In this document: positions 36,399 through 45,094 of the stretch, piece by piece
Layout of the letters: each line of letters begins with the position of its first letter
Position numbering within the stretch: position 1 is the first letter of the stretch
DNA from: an uncultured Clostridia bacterium
GTDB lineage: Bacteria > Bacillota > Clostridia > Oscillospirales > Acutalibacteraceae
DNA: 64,000 nucleotides
Direction of reading: 5' to 3'
Assembly (NCBI GenBank): GCA_944380885.1
Contig: CALWIZ010000005.1
Location: forward strand, 1 to 64,000
Made by a program: the position numbers and the translations under genes
Notes under the pieces: generated by a model
Databases searched by the model: none
What the model was told of the DNA's origin: nothing
What the model saw: only the letters and a program-made list of their open reading frames with translations

Positions 36399-38585
36399 AT
36401 GATATTAAAATTTGAGCTTCCGAAAGAAGCGGAGGATAAAATATCGGTTTACATAAAACCGGAAGATATAGTTTACGCCCTGCCGTTTGATATAGACCGC
36501 AGCGGAAATATAGTGGATAACTGTTTTGTCGCCGCCGGCAGGGAGCGAATAGCGGTTTACGAAAACGGAGAAGTTACAAAATGCACCGAGCTTAATGAAT
36601 GCTCGAAAATCTTTACGGTAAATCTTGTCGGCAGCGCGCAGCTTGCGGTAACTGTCGGCGGAGAGGATACCGTGCTCGCGCGGTACTCGATGAAATATGT
36701 TTCAAAATTTGCCTATCTGGCGCGCGGTGTGCAGATTTTTATTGACGGCGGAACCGCCGTGGTCGAAAGCACGGAGGAGGAAAAGGTCTGCCCGGTATGC
36801 GGCAGGGCGATACCCGGCACCGGCAAATGCCCGAAATGTTCGGGCGGCGGCAGAATGACAAGGATTGCACAGCTGTCTAAACCGCATTTGAAAAATCTTC
36901 TGCTGATTTCCGCCGTGATGCTTGTGGTCTCATTCGCTAATATTTACGCGCGGTTTGTCGAGAGGGATTTTATCGACAATACCCTTATAACCAATAATGA
37001 CGGCGCTTTCGGAATAGTTAAATATGCTCTGCTTATGATTCTCTGCTATGCGCTCTGCGTGGCGGGCGAGGCATTAAGGTCTTGGCTGAGTATCCGGCTT
37101 GGCTCCGCGGTGAGTATGGATTTGAGGGAAAAAATGTATGTAAAAATCCAGAGACTTTCGCTTTCCTTTGTCGGCAGCCGCCAGCCCGGCGAGCTTATGA
37201 ATAAAATCCTGTGGGACACAGAAACGGTACGGAGCTTTATCGAAGGCACTCTTTCCCGTATGCTAAACGTATTTCTTACAATGGTTTTCGCCTGTATCGC
37301 GGTATTCGCCATAAACTGGAAGCTGGCGCTTATATGCTTTGCGGCGGCACCGGTGGTCGGTTTTGTGACATTTACATTGAGAAAAAAGTTCAGGCGTATG
37401 TACAGGAAGCAGTGGCGGCTGTCGGATAAGGTAAACAGCCGGCTTCAGGACGTTTTGGCGGGTATACTTGTAGTAAAAAGCTACGGCAGGGAAAAAAGTG
37501 AGTCGGAATATTTCTGCCGGCTTACCGACGACCTTGCCAGTATGCAGAGCAAAAACGAAAAGTTCTGGAGCACATTTAATCCGCTGATAGGCTTTTTCTT
37601 CAGCGTGGGTACATATCTTATACTTTATGTCGGCGGTCTTGACGTGCTGACAGGCAGAATAAGCATAGGTGAGCTTACACAGGTGACAATGTACACTTCG
37701 ATGATAATTCAGCCGCTCGGCTGGATTATGCTGTTTCCGAAGCAGGTCGCCAATCTCAATATAAGTATGGATAGAATATACGATATACTTGACAGGCAGA
37801 CCGAGCTTTCAAATATAGACACCGGAATTAAAAAGGATATTGAGGGCGAAATCGAGTTTAAAAACACGGTTTTCGGTTACAGGTCTTACGAGCCGGTGCT
37901 GGACGGCATTGATTTCAAGGTAAAGCCGGGCGAGATGATAGGTATAGTGGGAGCGTCGGGAAGCGGAAAATCAACTATGGTAAACCTTGTAATGCGGCTT
38001 TATGACTGCGACGACGGAAGCATACTTGTAGACGGCAGGGATATAAGGGAGTACAATCAGCAGGATTTTCACAGGCAGATAGGTGTTGTTTTACAGGAAA
38101 CCTTCCTGTTCGGCGGTACGGTTTACGAAAATATTAAATTCGGAAAACCGTCAGCCACAAGGGAAGAGGTTATACGCGCCGCGAAAATCGCGAACGCCCA
38201 TGACTTCATATGCAGAATGCCGGGCGGCTACGATACTCAGCTTGCCGAAAACGGAAACAATCTTTCGGGCGGCGAGCGTCAGCGCGTGGCGATAGCGAGG
38301 GCCATTCTCAACGACCCGCGTATACTTATACTTGACGAGGCGACCTCGAGCCTTGACACCGAAACCGAATATCAGATACAGGAGGCGCTCAAAAGGCTGG
38401 TAAAGGGAAGAACTACATTTGCCATTGCTCACAGGCTTTCAACACTCAAGAACGCCGACAGGATAATCGTGATAGACGGTCATAAAATCGCGGAAGCCGG
38501 CACTCACAGCGAGCTTCTGCGCAAAAAAGGAATTTATTACGGACTGGTTACGGCTCAGCTTGATATGAGCAAAAAAGCAGTGTGA
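36399..38585 (+). CDS. ABC exporter (fused permease-ATPase), partner of the upstream exporter
   Basis: A 728-residue half-transporter with the same layout as the gene at 33500: a soluble N-terminal domain (1-125), a zinc ribbon (CPVC 131-134, CPKC 144-147), six transmembrane helices (about 165-445) and an ATPase with Walker A GASGSGKST, LSGGERQR and LILDEATSS. Both partners have canonical ATPase motifs, unlike many heterodimeric exporters with one degenerate site. A terminator follows, closing the four-gene unit. Substrate is unknown. Confidence 0.9.
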   Translation: MILKFELPKEAEDKISVYIKPEDIVYALPFDIDRSGNIVDNCFVAAGRERIAVYENGEVTKCTELNECSKIFTVNLVGSAQLAVTVGGEDTVLARYSMKYVSKFAYLARGVQIFIDGGTAVVESTEEEKVCPVCGRAIPGTGKCPKCSGGGRMTRIAQLSKPHLKNLLLISAVMLVVSFANIYARFVERDFIDNTLITNNDGAFGIVKYALLMILCYALCVAGEALRSWLSIRLGSAVSMDLREKMYVKIQRLSLSFVGSRQPGELMNKILWDTETVRSFIEGTLSRMLNVFLTMVFACIAVFAINWKLALICFAAAPVVGFVTFTLRKKFRRMYRKQWRLSDKVNSRLQDVLAGILVVKSYGREKSESEYFCRLTDDLASMQSKNEKFWSTFNPLIGFFFSVGTYLILYVGGLDVLTGRISIGELTQVTMYTSMIIQPLGWIMLFPKQVANLNISMDRIYDILDRQTELSNIDTGIKKDIEGEIEFKNTVFGYRSYEPVLDGIDFKVKPGEMIGIVGASGSGKSTMVNLVMRLYDCDDGSILVDGRDIREYNQQDFHRQIGVVLQETFLFGGTVYENIKFGKPSATREEVIRAAKIANAHDFICRMPGGYDTQLAENGNNLSGGERQRVAIARAILNDPRILILDEATSSLDTETEYQIQEALKRLVKGRTTFAIAHRLSTLKNADRIIVIDGHKIAEAGTHSELLRKKGIYYGLVTAQLDMSKKAV

Positions 38586-38631
38586 AGCGGGAACGCTCAA
38601 AACTGCGTAATTATATTTTAAATAAAAATAG

Positions 38632-38710
38632 GGACACGGTTGTCTGACTTTACTTAAACGCATAAGCTGTACGCGTTTTAAAAGCAGACATTCCGTGTCC
38701 GTTTATTTTA
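38632..38710. terminator. Long hairpin terminator after the ABC/DUF1854 locus
   Basis: GGACACGG (38632-38639) pairs with CCGTGTCC (38693-38700), extended inward by GTCTG/CAGAC and AAACGC/GCGTTT. GTTTATTTTA follows on the plus strand and CTATTTTTATTT on the minus strand, so it may also serve the convergent ferredoxin gene. Confidence 0.8.
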
Positions 38711-38788
38711 AATCCGATTTTCCAAAACCTGAAAAAACGAAAACACAGTAATCGGAAATACTGATGCTCAGGATACTATAAGGTTAAA

Positions 38789-39490
38789 TCAGTCGAGTAT
38801 CATTCCGTCTGTTGATATTGTCTTTACCTGCCACGGTATAAACTTTCCGCTGTTTTGAAGAGCCTTTTTTGCGGCTATCTCAATTCCGCCGCAGCAGGGA
38901 ACCTCCATTCGCACGACCGTAACGCTTTTAATATCGTTGTTTCTTATTATCTCGGTCAGCTTTTCGGAATAATCGGTACTGTCGAGCTTAGGACAGCCTA
39001 CAAGTGTTATATGGCCTTTTATAAAATCCTCGTGAAAAGCGGCATAAGCGTAGGCGGTGCAGTCGGCGGCGATAAGCAACTTTGCTCCGGAAAAATACGG
39101 AGCGTTTACAGGAGCCAGCTTTATCTGCACCGGCCATTGTGAAAGCCGGCTTTCAGGCTTTGCCGACGGAGAGGGGTGATTTTCAGTTTCTCTTTTTATC
39201 TCACGTGAATTGCTGCCGGGGCAGCCGCAGGGCAGGGGGGCTTCCGTTTTACGGCTTTTCATATTTTCTTCAACCGCCGCGCGGTCGTAAGCTGCGGCCT
39301 CGCGCTCTGTAAAGGTTATAGCGCCTGTTGGACAGGCGGGAAGACAGTCGCCGAGACCGTCGCAGTAATCGTCGCGCAGCAGCTTTGCCTTGCCGTTTAC
39401 CATTCCAATCGCGCCTTCATGGCAGGCTGCGGCGCATGCTCCGCAGCCGTTGCATTTTTCTTCATCTATCTGAATTATTTTTCTTATCAT
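38789..39490 (-). CDS. 4Fe-4S ferredoxin-type protein
   Basis: A 233-residue cytoplasmic iron-sulphur protein. The N-terminal domain has one classical cluster motif CNGCGACAAAC (Cys 13, 16, 19, 23) and a second modified one with Cys 43, 49 and 53. A charged linker follows, then a C-terminal domain with CTAYAYAAF, LVGCPKLDS and VPCCGG, whose cysteines may bind another cofactor or a metal. It is probably an electron carrier or redox sensor. It is divergent from a Crp/Fnr gene, so it is the likely target of that regulator. This pairing is common in anaerobic Firmicutes in my recollection. Confidence 0.85.
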   Translation of the reverse strand: MIRKIIQIDEEKCNGCGACAAACHEGAIGMVNGKAKLLRDDYCDGLGDCLPACPTGAITFTEREAAAYDRAAVEENMKSRKTEAPLPCGCPGSNSREIKRETENHPSPSAKPESRLSQWPVQIKLAPVNAPYFSGAKLLIAADCTAYAYAAFHEDFIKGHITLVGCPKLDSTDYSEKLTEIIRNNDIKSVTVVRMEVPCCGGIEIAAKKALQNSGKFIPWQVKTISTDGMILD

Positions 39491-39515
39491 ATTAATACTC
39501 CTTTTTTATTGTATC

Positions 39516-39544
39516 TTGACCTGACAACCTGATTATAATATAAT
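39516..39544 (+). promoter_or_regulatory. Promoter of the Crp/Fnr gene
   Basis: TTGACC (39516-39521) and TATAAT (39539-39544) are separated by 17 bp. Confidence 0.7.
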
Positions 39545-39558
39545 TAAAATAAAAAATA

Positions 39559-39574
39559 TGTTGTTAAAACAACA
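39559..39574. promoter_or_regulatory. Palindromic operator in the Crp/Fnr leader
   Basis: TGTTGTT-aa-AACAACA is a perfect dyad just downstream of the promoter and directly before the ribosome site. It is a plausible autoregulatory site of the Crp/Fnr protein; the half-site also resembles Rex-type TTGTT. Confidence 0.55.
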
Positions 39575-39588
39575 AAGCGGAGAGAAAT

Positions 39589-40245
39589 ATGAATTTAGAC
39601 TTTTTATGCGGCACGCCATTGTTCAATGGTATCAGAAAGGAAGAAATTAACGGACTTTTAAAATGCCTCAACGCGTTTACAAAAAAATTTGAAAAGGGAG
39701 AATATATCTACTGCTGCGGCGATACGGCTGAAAATATAGGGCTTGTACTCTCCGGAGCGGTTATAGTTCAGAATGATGACTTCTGGGGCAATCAGAGCGT
39801 TCTGGCGCATATAGCGTCGGGGCAGGTATTTGCAGAAAGCTATGCGCTTATGAAAAATCAGCCGCTTCTTGTGGACGCGGTCGCTGCCGCAAAAACCGAG
39901 GTGCTTTTCATAAACGGCAAAAAGATAAATTCACCGTGCGGCGAGGTATGTCCCTGCCATAAAAAATTAACCGATAACCTGCTTAGGATATCGGCGCTCA
40001 AAAACGTCCGCCTGTCAAGACGCATACTTTATACATCGTCTAAAACCATACGCGGAAGGCTGATGAGCTTTCTTTCAGATGAGGCAAGAGAGCAGGGGAG
40101 CAGAAAAATTACTGTTCCCTTTGACCGCCAGCAGCTTGCCGATTATCTTAATGTCGAAAGAAGCGCTATGTGCGCCCAGCTTTCAAAAATGCGTAAGGAA
40201 GGAATACTTGAGTATCATAAGAACAGCTTTATGCTTAAAAAATAA
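39589..40245 (+). CDS. Crp/Fnr-family transcriptional regulator
   Basis: A 218-residue regulator: an N-terminal cyclic-nucleotide-binding beta-barrel (about 10-115), a dimerisation helix, and a C-terminal HTH (about 150-215; DRQQLADYLNVERSAMCAQL). The barrel lacks the cAMP-binding RxS signature. A cysteine cluster CGEVCPC (Cys 117, 121, 123) sits between barrel and helix, suggesting iron-sulphur, haem or thiol sensing. AGCGGAGAG precedes the ATG. It is divergent from a ferredoxin-type gene that it may control. Confidence 0.92.
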   Translation: MNLDFLCGTPLFNGIRKEEINGLLKCLNAFTKKFEKGEYIYCCGDTAENIGLVLSGAVIVQNDDFWGNQSVLAHIASGQVFAESYALMKNQPLLVDAVAAAKTEVLFINGKKINSPCGEVCPCHKKLTDNLLRISALKNVRLSRRILYTSSKTIRGRLMSFLSDEAREQGSRKITVPFDRQQLADYLNVERSAMCAQLSKMRKEGILEYHKNSFMLKK

Positions 40246-40246
40246 T

Positions 40247-40275
40247 AAAGCCTGCCGTTTTCTGGCAGGCTTTGA
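40247..40275. terminator. Bidirectional terminator between Crp/Fnr and RsgI genes
   Basis: AAAGCCTGCC/GGCAGGCTTT with a 7-nt loop; T-rich sequence follows on the minus strand (ATTATTTTTT), weaker on the plus strand. Confidence 0.85.
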
Positions 40276-40292
40276 ACCGTATTAGTTTTAAA

Positions 40293-41762
40293 TCAGTCGT
40301 CCCGTTCTTTTTCGCTCTTTATGATTTCACCGGTCGCGGCGTTTATATCATAGCTGTATTCATAGCCGCCGGACTTGAACTCGATCTCATACTTGTTGTC
40401 GTCCCTGTCGTAGTCTATTTCAAATTCGTACGGATCTGTCACACCGGCGTGTGAAAGCGCTTTCTGCCTTGCTTCGTCGGCAGAGACCGAATAAGCTGTT
40501 CCGGATGAAGATACAGAGGATTTAACCGCTTCTTTTTCCGATTTTAACACTCTTCCGTCAGCGGCGCTTATTTCGTATTCGTATTTATAGCTGCCTGCTA
40601 TGAACTCAATTTCATATTTATTGTCATCACGGTCGTATTCGGCTTTTACAACAGTCGCTCCCGAAACGCCTGCGTGAGAAAATGCCGCCTGTTGAGCCTC
40701 GGCCTCGGTTACGGAAGCTGAATTTCCGGAAGAACCGTTTCCGGAAGAACTGCTTCCCGAAGAGCTGCCGGAGCCTGACGGATTATAATTGTCCGCACGT
40801 TCGGTGCTGAATTTCAGAACGCTTTTGTCGAGAGCGTTTATATCGTAATCGTATTCGGTGCTTCCGGAAATAAACTCAACCTCGTAAACCATTATTCCGT
40901 CGTCAAAATCAAGCTCGCAGGTAATAAAACTTACGTCTGACGCGCTTATTCCGGCATGGGATAGGGCTGCCTGCTCCGCTTCATCGGCGGTTATATAAGA
41001 AGCACTGCTCGGACTTCCCTGAGTAACCGAGCCTTCAGATGAAATACTCTTTGTCTCGGCAATCAGATACAGGTCGTTTACCGAAAGACCGGCGAGGGAT
41101 TCAAAGGTTTTTGTTGGGTCGGCATTGCATATTTTCTGTATCAGCGTGGCTTTACCCACCGAAATACCGTACTGCTCGGCAAGGTTTTTGAGCGACGCGT
41201 CGTCAGATACCGACTGCGCCATCACAGCGGGCTCAACCGATGAACCCGAAAGTATGCTGTTTATTTCATTCATCAGACGTTCTTCGAGCTCCGCGCTTTT
41301 CCGGGCGTCGGGATTGTCTACAGATATGAGAATGGAGTTTTTAAGCTCATCAATATATCCGTGCTTGAGCATTGAGCCGATGAGGGCGTTTACCGCCACA
41401 TCGCAGTCTACGCCTTTAAGCTTCATTTCGTCAAGTATGATTTGGGCGTCGGAATTAAGCGCGAGCGCCTTTACAACCGTGTCATTTTTATTTATCCTTA
41501 GCTCAATGCTGGGGTTTACATCTATTCCGATAACCGTAGCAACCGAAAAGTACTGATTTCCTGCGAAGCCGATGCCTGCGGCAAGCGCGATTACAGCCGC
41601 CGCCGAAGCTCCTATTATCCATTTCTTTATTTTATTGCTTTTTGACATTTTGATTACCTCTGTTTTCTTTTCGTGAGATCTGAGGGAAAGGCGCTCTGAA
41701 ATATCAGGCGTGGCGTTCCGAATTTCTACGGAAAGGCGTGAAAGTATTTCTTTATTTTTCAT
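40293..41762 (-). CDS. RsgI-like anti-sigma factor with three PepSY domains
   Basis: A 489-residue membrane protein. Residues 1-46 are cytoplasmic (sigma binding), 47-68 are a transmembrane helix, and an RsgI-type extracellular domain follows, with VIGIDVNPSIELRINKND near 77-94. In this family the Asn-Pro bond in that segment undergoes autoproteolysis as the first step of signalling. The rest carries three PepSY-type repeats (about 256-325, 350-412, 423-489), each beginning with AxxxALSHAG or similar and containing a Tyr/Glu-rich hairpin, separated by Ser/Gly linkers. It overlaps the ECF sigma gene by 11 bp and presumably holds it inactive until an outside cue is sensed. Confidence 0.9.
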   Translation of the reverse strand: MKNKEILSRLSVEIRNATPDISERLSLRSHEKKTEVIKMSKSNKIKKWIIGASAAAVIALAAGIGFAGNQYFSVATVIGIDVNPSIELRINKNDTVVKALALNSDAQIILDEMKLKGVDCDVAVNALIGSMLKHGYIDELKNSILISVDNPDARKSAELEERLMNEINSILSGSSVEPAVMAQSVSDDASLKNLAEQYGISVGKATLIQKICNADPTKTFESLAGLSVNDLYLIAETKSISSEGSVTQGSPSSASYITADEAEQAALSHAGISASDVSFITCELDFDDGIMVYEVEFISGSTEYDYDINALDKSVLKFSTERADNYNPSGSGSSSGSSSSGNGSSGNSASVTEAEAQQAAFSHAGVSGATVVKAEYDRDDNKYEIEFIAGSYKYEYEISAADGRVLKSEKEAVKSSVSSSGTAYSVSADEARQKALSHAGVTDPYEFEIDYDRDDNKYEIEFKSGGYEYSYDINAATGEIIKSEKERDD

Positions 41763-42345
41763 TACGCTCTTCCTCCATATATTTTTTTAGTTTGGTAAGC
41801 GCGCGGCGGTATTTTGATAACACCGTCGGCAAAGGTATTCCCATAACGGACGAAATTTCTCTGTGTTTCAGTCCCGAAACGGCAAAAAGAGTAACTATCT
41901 GCCGTTCCTCATCGTTAAGCCGTGATAAAACACCTGATAGAACCATTCGGTCGACTGTTTTCGCCGGAAAGTCAGACGAGTCTGTAAGGTCAAAAGATTC
42001 GTCAAGCGGAACCGAAAGCTCGCCTTTTGAAGCTCTCAGCTTCATAAACGCAAGATTTTTCACTATCGTAAGTATCCATGCCATAGGCTTTCCGAGAGGA
42101 GTATATCCCGGAGCGGCATCAATTATTTTAAGATAGGTTTCCTGCATTACGTCTTCAGCGGCGTGATGGTCTTTCAGTATAGAAAGCGCAAAGCCGTAAA
42201 CCGCAGAGTCGGTCTGACTGTACAGCTCCGCCAGCGCCTGACTGTCCCCGTCCGCCAGACTGAGTATCAGCTTCTCGTCCGGGATGTTTTTTTTATCAGG
42301 CTTGAAGGAGGTTTTAAAGGTTGACGTCAATCCTGTTAAAAACAT
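41752..42345 (-). CDS. ECF-type RNA polymerase sigma factor
   Basis: A 197-residue sigma-70-family factor of the ECF group: region 2 (ALAELYSQTDSAVYGFALSI and DVMQETYLKI) and region 4 (LNDEERQIVTLFAVSGLKHREISSV as an HTH). The start is placed at the ATG at 42345, which has GAGGT about 9 bp upstream; the longer open frame begins with an unsupported TTG at 42375. It is paired with the RsgI-like anti-sigma factor. An 18-bp palindrome lies upstream at 42385. Confidence 0.93.
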   Translation of the reverse strand: MFLTGLTSTFKTSFKPDKKNIPDEKLILSLADGDSQALAELYSQTDSAVYGFALSILKDHHAAEDVMQETYLKIIDAAPGYTPLGKPMAWILTIVKNLAFMKLRASKGELSVPLDESFDLTDSSDFPAKTVDRMVLSGVLSRLNDEERQIVTLFAVSGLKHREISSVMGIPLPTVLSKYRRALTKLKKYMEEERNEK

Positions 42346-42384
42346 TTGAATTACCTCTTCATTTGAATAATGCAAAAGAAAACG

Positions 42385-42402
42385 ATTTTATTGCAATAAA
42401 AT
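42385..42402. promoter_or_regulatory. Perfect 18-bp palindrome between the sigma gene and comEC
   Basis: ATTTTATTGCAATAAAAT is fully self-complementary with no loop, so it is more likely a protein-binding site than an RNA hairpin. It lies 40 bp upstream of the sigma start and about 75 bp before the comEC promoter. Confidence 0.45.
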
Positions 42403-42475
42403 AAATTTTTTTTATAATAACATAAAATCAATGCTTTAAACAAGAGGAAAATAAAAAAATATTGCGCGAAAAATG

Positions 42476-42504
42476 TTGAAAAATGTCGAAAAAGGTTGTA
42501 TTAT
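42476..42504 (+). promoter_or_regulatory. Promoter of comEC-holA
   Basis: TTGAAA (42476-42481) and TATTAT (42499-42504) are separated by 17 bp, followed by AGGAGGGA and the TTG start. Confidence 0.75.
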
Positions 42505-42536
42505 ATCGATGATTTTTTTACAGGAGGGACACGGGT

Positions 42537-44045
42537 TTGCGCGACTATTTGAAAAAGCGGCCGCTGTTATTGTGTTCGCTTATCGGAGCTTGTATTTGTG
42601 TTATAGGCTATTATTCAAAAACAGCTGTGTTTTTCGCAGGTATCTGTTTAATAATAATCTGTTTTATACTTATCTATAATACCGTACAGGCGCCTTATGT
42701 GTTTGTAATGATTTTGCTTGTGTTGCTTTCAGTAAGGCTTCTTCAGACATATGAAAAGACTGAAACAGCGCAGAAAGCGTGCGGTACGGAATTGAAAGGC
42801 AGATTTATAGTTGTCGAAAGCCCTGAGGAAAAGAGCGGATATTATACATCTGTATTGGAGTCGGCCGGATGCGCCGGTATTGACGACGGCACAAGGATTT
42901 TCGTATTTTCCCGAGAAAGCGGTTTTGAGTGCGGCGACGCAATATACGCAGTGATAAACACATACAGTACCGACGAAAGATATAAGCTGTCAAACTATTC
43001 GGAAAAAATATATTTAAGCGGCAATATACAACAAATATCAGATGTGGAAAAAGATGCGGACCCTGTGCTTTCAGTCTTTGAGGATATAAGGGGCTACATT
43101 ACTGAAACCCTGTTCTCATGTATGAAATATGATGAGGCGGCTACTCTTTCTGCCGTCGTGTTCGGCGACCGTTCTTATATAAGCGACGAATTTTATGAGC
43201 TTATAAAGCGAGCCGGTGTCAGTCACGTTATGGTGGTTTCCGGTATGCATCTTGCGATAATAGTGTCGCTTGTCACCAAAATAAGCGAAAAGCTGTTTTA
43301 CAGCTCCGGAGTGAAAGCAACGCTGATATTTATTACTGTTTTGTTTATGACTGCCCTGTGCGGATTCACAAAATCAATTATAAGAGCAGGTGTATGCTAT
43401 ATTATTTACGCCGTTAGTATTCTCACCCGCCGTGATAACGATTCGGTAAATACGCTGGGAGGCGCTGTGACGGTAATACTTATAGCCGAACCGATGACGG
43501 TTTTCAGTATCTCTTTCCAGCTTTCCGTGCTGTCGACCCTCGGAATTGTGGCGGCGGCGCTTCCGACGGTTAAGTTTATAACAGACCGCCGGATTTTAAA
43601 AGGCCGGACTGCAGGTTTGTTCGGCGCTGTCTTGGTTACGGCATTCGCGCTGCTTTTTACACTGCCGGTTACTTCCTATGTCTTCGGTTACGTTTCATCT
43701 GTTTCTGTTGTCACCAATATTCTGATATCCTTTGCAGTGACACTGGCGCTCGGTCTTGCGGCTGCCGGCCTTGTAATTTATCCTTTTGTTCCGATAGCAG
43801 GTGAATGTCTGCTTAACGCCGCAGGCGTTGCTGCCGCGTATATTAACATGGTAATAAGTGAATTCGGCTCACTGCCGTTTGCGGTTATAAAATTAGGTAA
43901 ATTTGCTTTTGTGGGTTCTTTGGTGCTTTTATTTTCGGTTATTGCGGCTTTATTTGCTTGTAAAAAGAGAAATGATATGTTAAAATTGAATGCGGTTGAC
44001 CGGAAAATTGTAAAAGAGGGCGGTGGAAAGCTCAAATGGCGATAA
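42537..44045 (+). CDS. comEC: ComEC/Rec2-family DNA uptake protein lacking the metallo-beta-lactamase domain
   Basis: A 502-residue polytopic membrane protein: N-terminal helices, a soluble DUF4131-like segment (about 65-165), and the Competence domain (about 190-480) with the conserved VSHVMVVSGMHLAIIV and GFTKSIIRAGVCY. Full-length ComEC proteins are about 700-800 residues and end in a metallo-beta-lactamase-like domain; this one stops after the last helix and a short basic tail. The start is TTG at 42537 with AGGAGGG 8 bp upstream. holA follows with a 10-bp overlap, the usual comEC-holA order. Confidence 0.9.
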   Translation: MRDYLKKRPLLLCSLIGACICVIGYYSKTAVFFAGICLIIICFILIYNTVQAPYVFVMILLVLLSVRLLQTYEKTETAQKACGTELKGRFIVVESPEEKSGYYTSVLESAGCAGIDDGTRIFVFSRESGFECGDAIYAVINTYSTDERYKLSNYSEKIYLSGNIQQISDVEKDADPVLSVFEDIRGYITETLFSCMKYDEAATLSAVVFGDRSYISDEFYELIKRAGVSHVMVVSGMHLAIIVSLVTKISEKLFYSSGVKATLIFITVLFMTALCGFTKSIIRAGVCYIIYAVSILTRRDNDSVNTLGGAVTVILIAEPMTVFSISFQLSVLSTLGIVAAALPTVKFITDRRILKGRTAGLFGAVLVTAFALLFTLPVTSYVFGYVSSVSVVTNILISFAVTLALGLAAAGLVIYPFVPIAGECLLNAAGVAAAYINMVISEFGSLPFAVIKLGKFAFVGSLVLLFSVIAALFACKKRNDMLKLNAVDRKIVKEGGGKLKWR

Positions 44046-45094
44046 TAAATGAGGCGGCGTTTAAAAGCCGGATTAAAACCGGTAATTTACCGAATGTTTG
44101 CGTAATGTTCGGGGAAGATGCTTACCTTAAAGATATGTATACCGAGAAATTGAGCAAAATGACTGCCGAAAAGGACGATGTATTTAATTATCAGAGCTTT
44201 GAGAACGGCTGTAATCTCCAGGCGGTGTATGACGCCGTCACTCAGATGCCTGTCCTGTCTGATAAAAAATATGTTATTTTAAATGACTATAATTTTGAGA
44301 AATGCTCAAAATCGGATTTTGAAAGGCTTTGTGAAATTATAAAAAATGTTGACCCCGACTGTATTTTTGTACTTAGATTTGATATTGTCGAAATCGACGC
44401 AAAAAAAAGCGCGAGGTTCAAAAAAATAACGTCTGTGGCTGAAAAAAACGGCGGCGTCACGGTTCGGCTTGACCATAGAAGCGCCTCGGAGCTTGTGAAA
44501 ATGCTTACTGACGGTGCGAAAAAACGCGGCTGTGTTATGAGTCCGTCCGCCGCGCGGTTTTTGATAGAAACGTCAGGTGAGGATATAAATACTCTTGCGT
44601 CAGAGCTTGAAAAGCTCTGCTTTTACGCTCCGGGCTCCGAGATAACCGAAAAGCATATAGAAAATGTGGCCGTGAAAACAGTCGAGGCGTCTGTATATGA
44701 GCTTTCCTCCTGTATATTCTCCAGACGTACCGGCGAGGCAATGCGGGTGCTTGACGATTTATTTTTTATGCATATTAAGCCGGTCTTTATTTATAACGCC
44801 ATATCTTCGCCTTATGTAGATATGTACAGGCTGTATACCTTTAAAAAAAGCGGACTCGGACGGGGAGACGTCGCAAAAACGTTTAATTACGGCAATAAGG
44901 ATTTCCTTGTTGACCGCGCGGCGAAGAATCTTCAGAACTTTGATTTCAAAAAGCTCTCATTAAGCCTCAAAGCTCTTTTGGAGGCTGACAGGGCGCTTAA
45001 AACCTCCGGATCGGACGCCCGCACGGTGTTTGAACAGCTTATAGTAAAGCTCGTGTATATAATTGCGAAGGGTGAAGCAGTTGATAAGGCTTGA
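44036..45094 (+). CDS. holA: DNA polymerase III subunit delta
   Basis: Clamp-loader delta subunit that opens the beta clamp. The 352-residue protein has the family pattern: an early VCVMFGEDAYLKDMY, a central VTVRLDHRSASELVKML and SPSAARFLIETSGEDINTLASELEKL, and a helical C-terminal domain. It overlaps comEC by 10 bp and the downstream Toprim gene by 14 bp. Confidence 0.95.
   Translation: MAIINEAAFKSRIKTGNLPNVCVMFGEDAYLKDMYTEKLSKMTAEKDDVFNYQSFENGCNLQAVYDAVTQMPVLSDKKYVILNDYNFEKCSKSDFERLCEIIKNVDPDCIFVLRFDIVEIDAKKSARFKKITSVAEKNGGVTVRLDHRSASELVKMLTDGAKKRGCVMSPSAARFLIETSGEDINTLASELEKLCFYAPGSEITEKHIENVAVKTVEASVYELSSCIFSRRTGEAMRVLDDLFFMHIKPVFIYNAISSPYVDMYRLYTFKKSGLGRGDVAKTFNYGNKDFLVDRAAKNLQNFDFKKLSLSLKALLEADRALKTSGSDARTVFEQLIVKLVYIIAKGEAVDKA

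Noticed and set aside
33500..38585. A cyanophycin metabolism cluster
   Set aside because: DUF1854 with ABC exporters is labelled this way in some bacteria, but no cyanophycin synthetase or cyanophycinase is present and the arginine operon lies 8 kb away in a separate unit.
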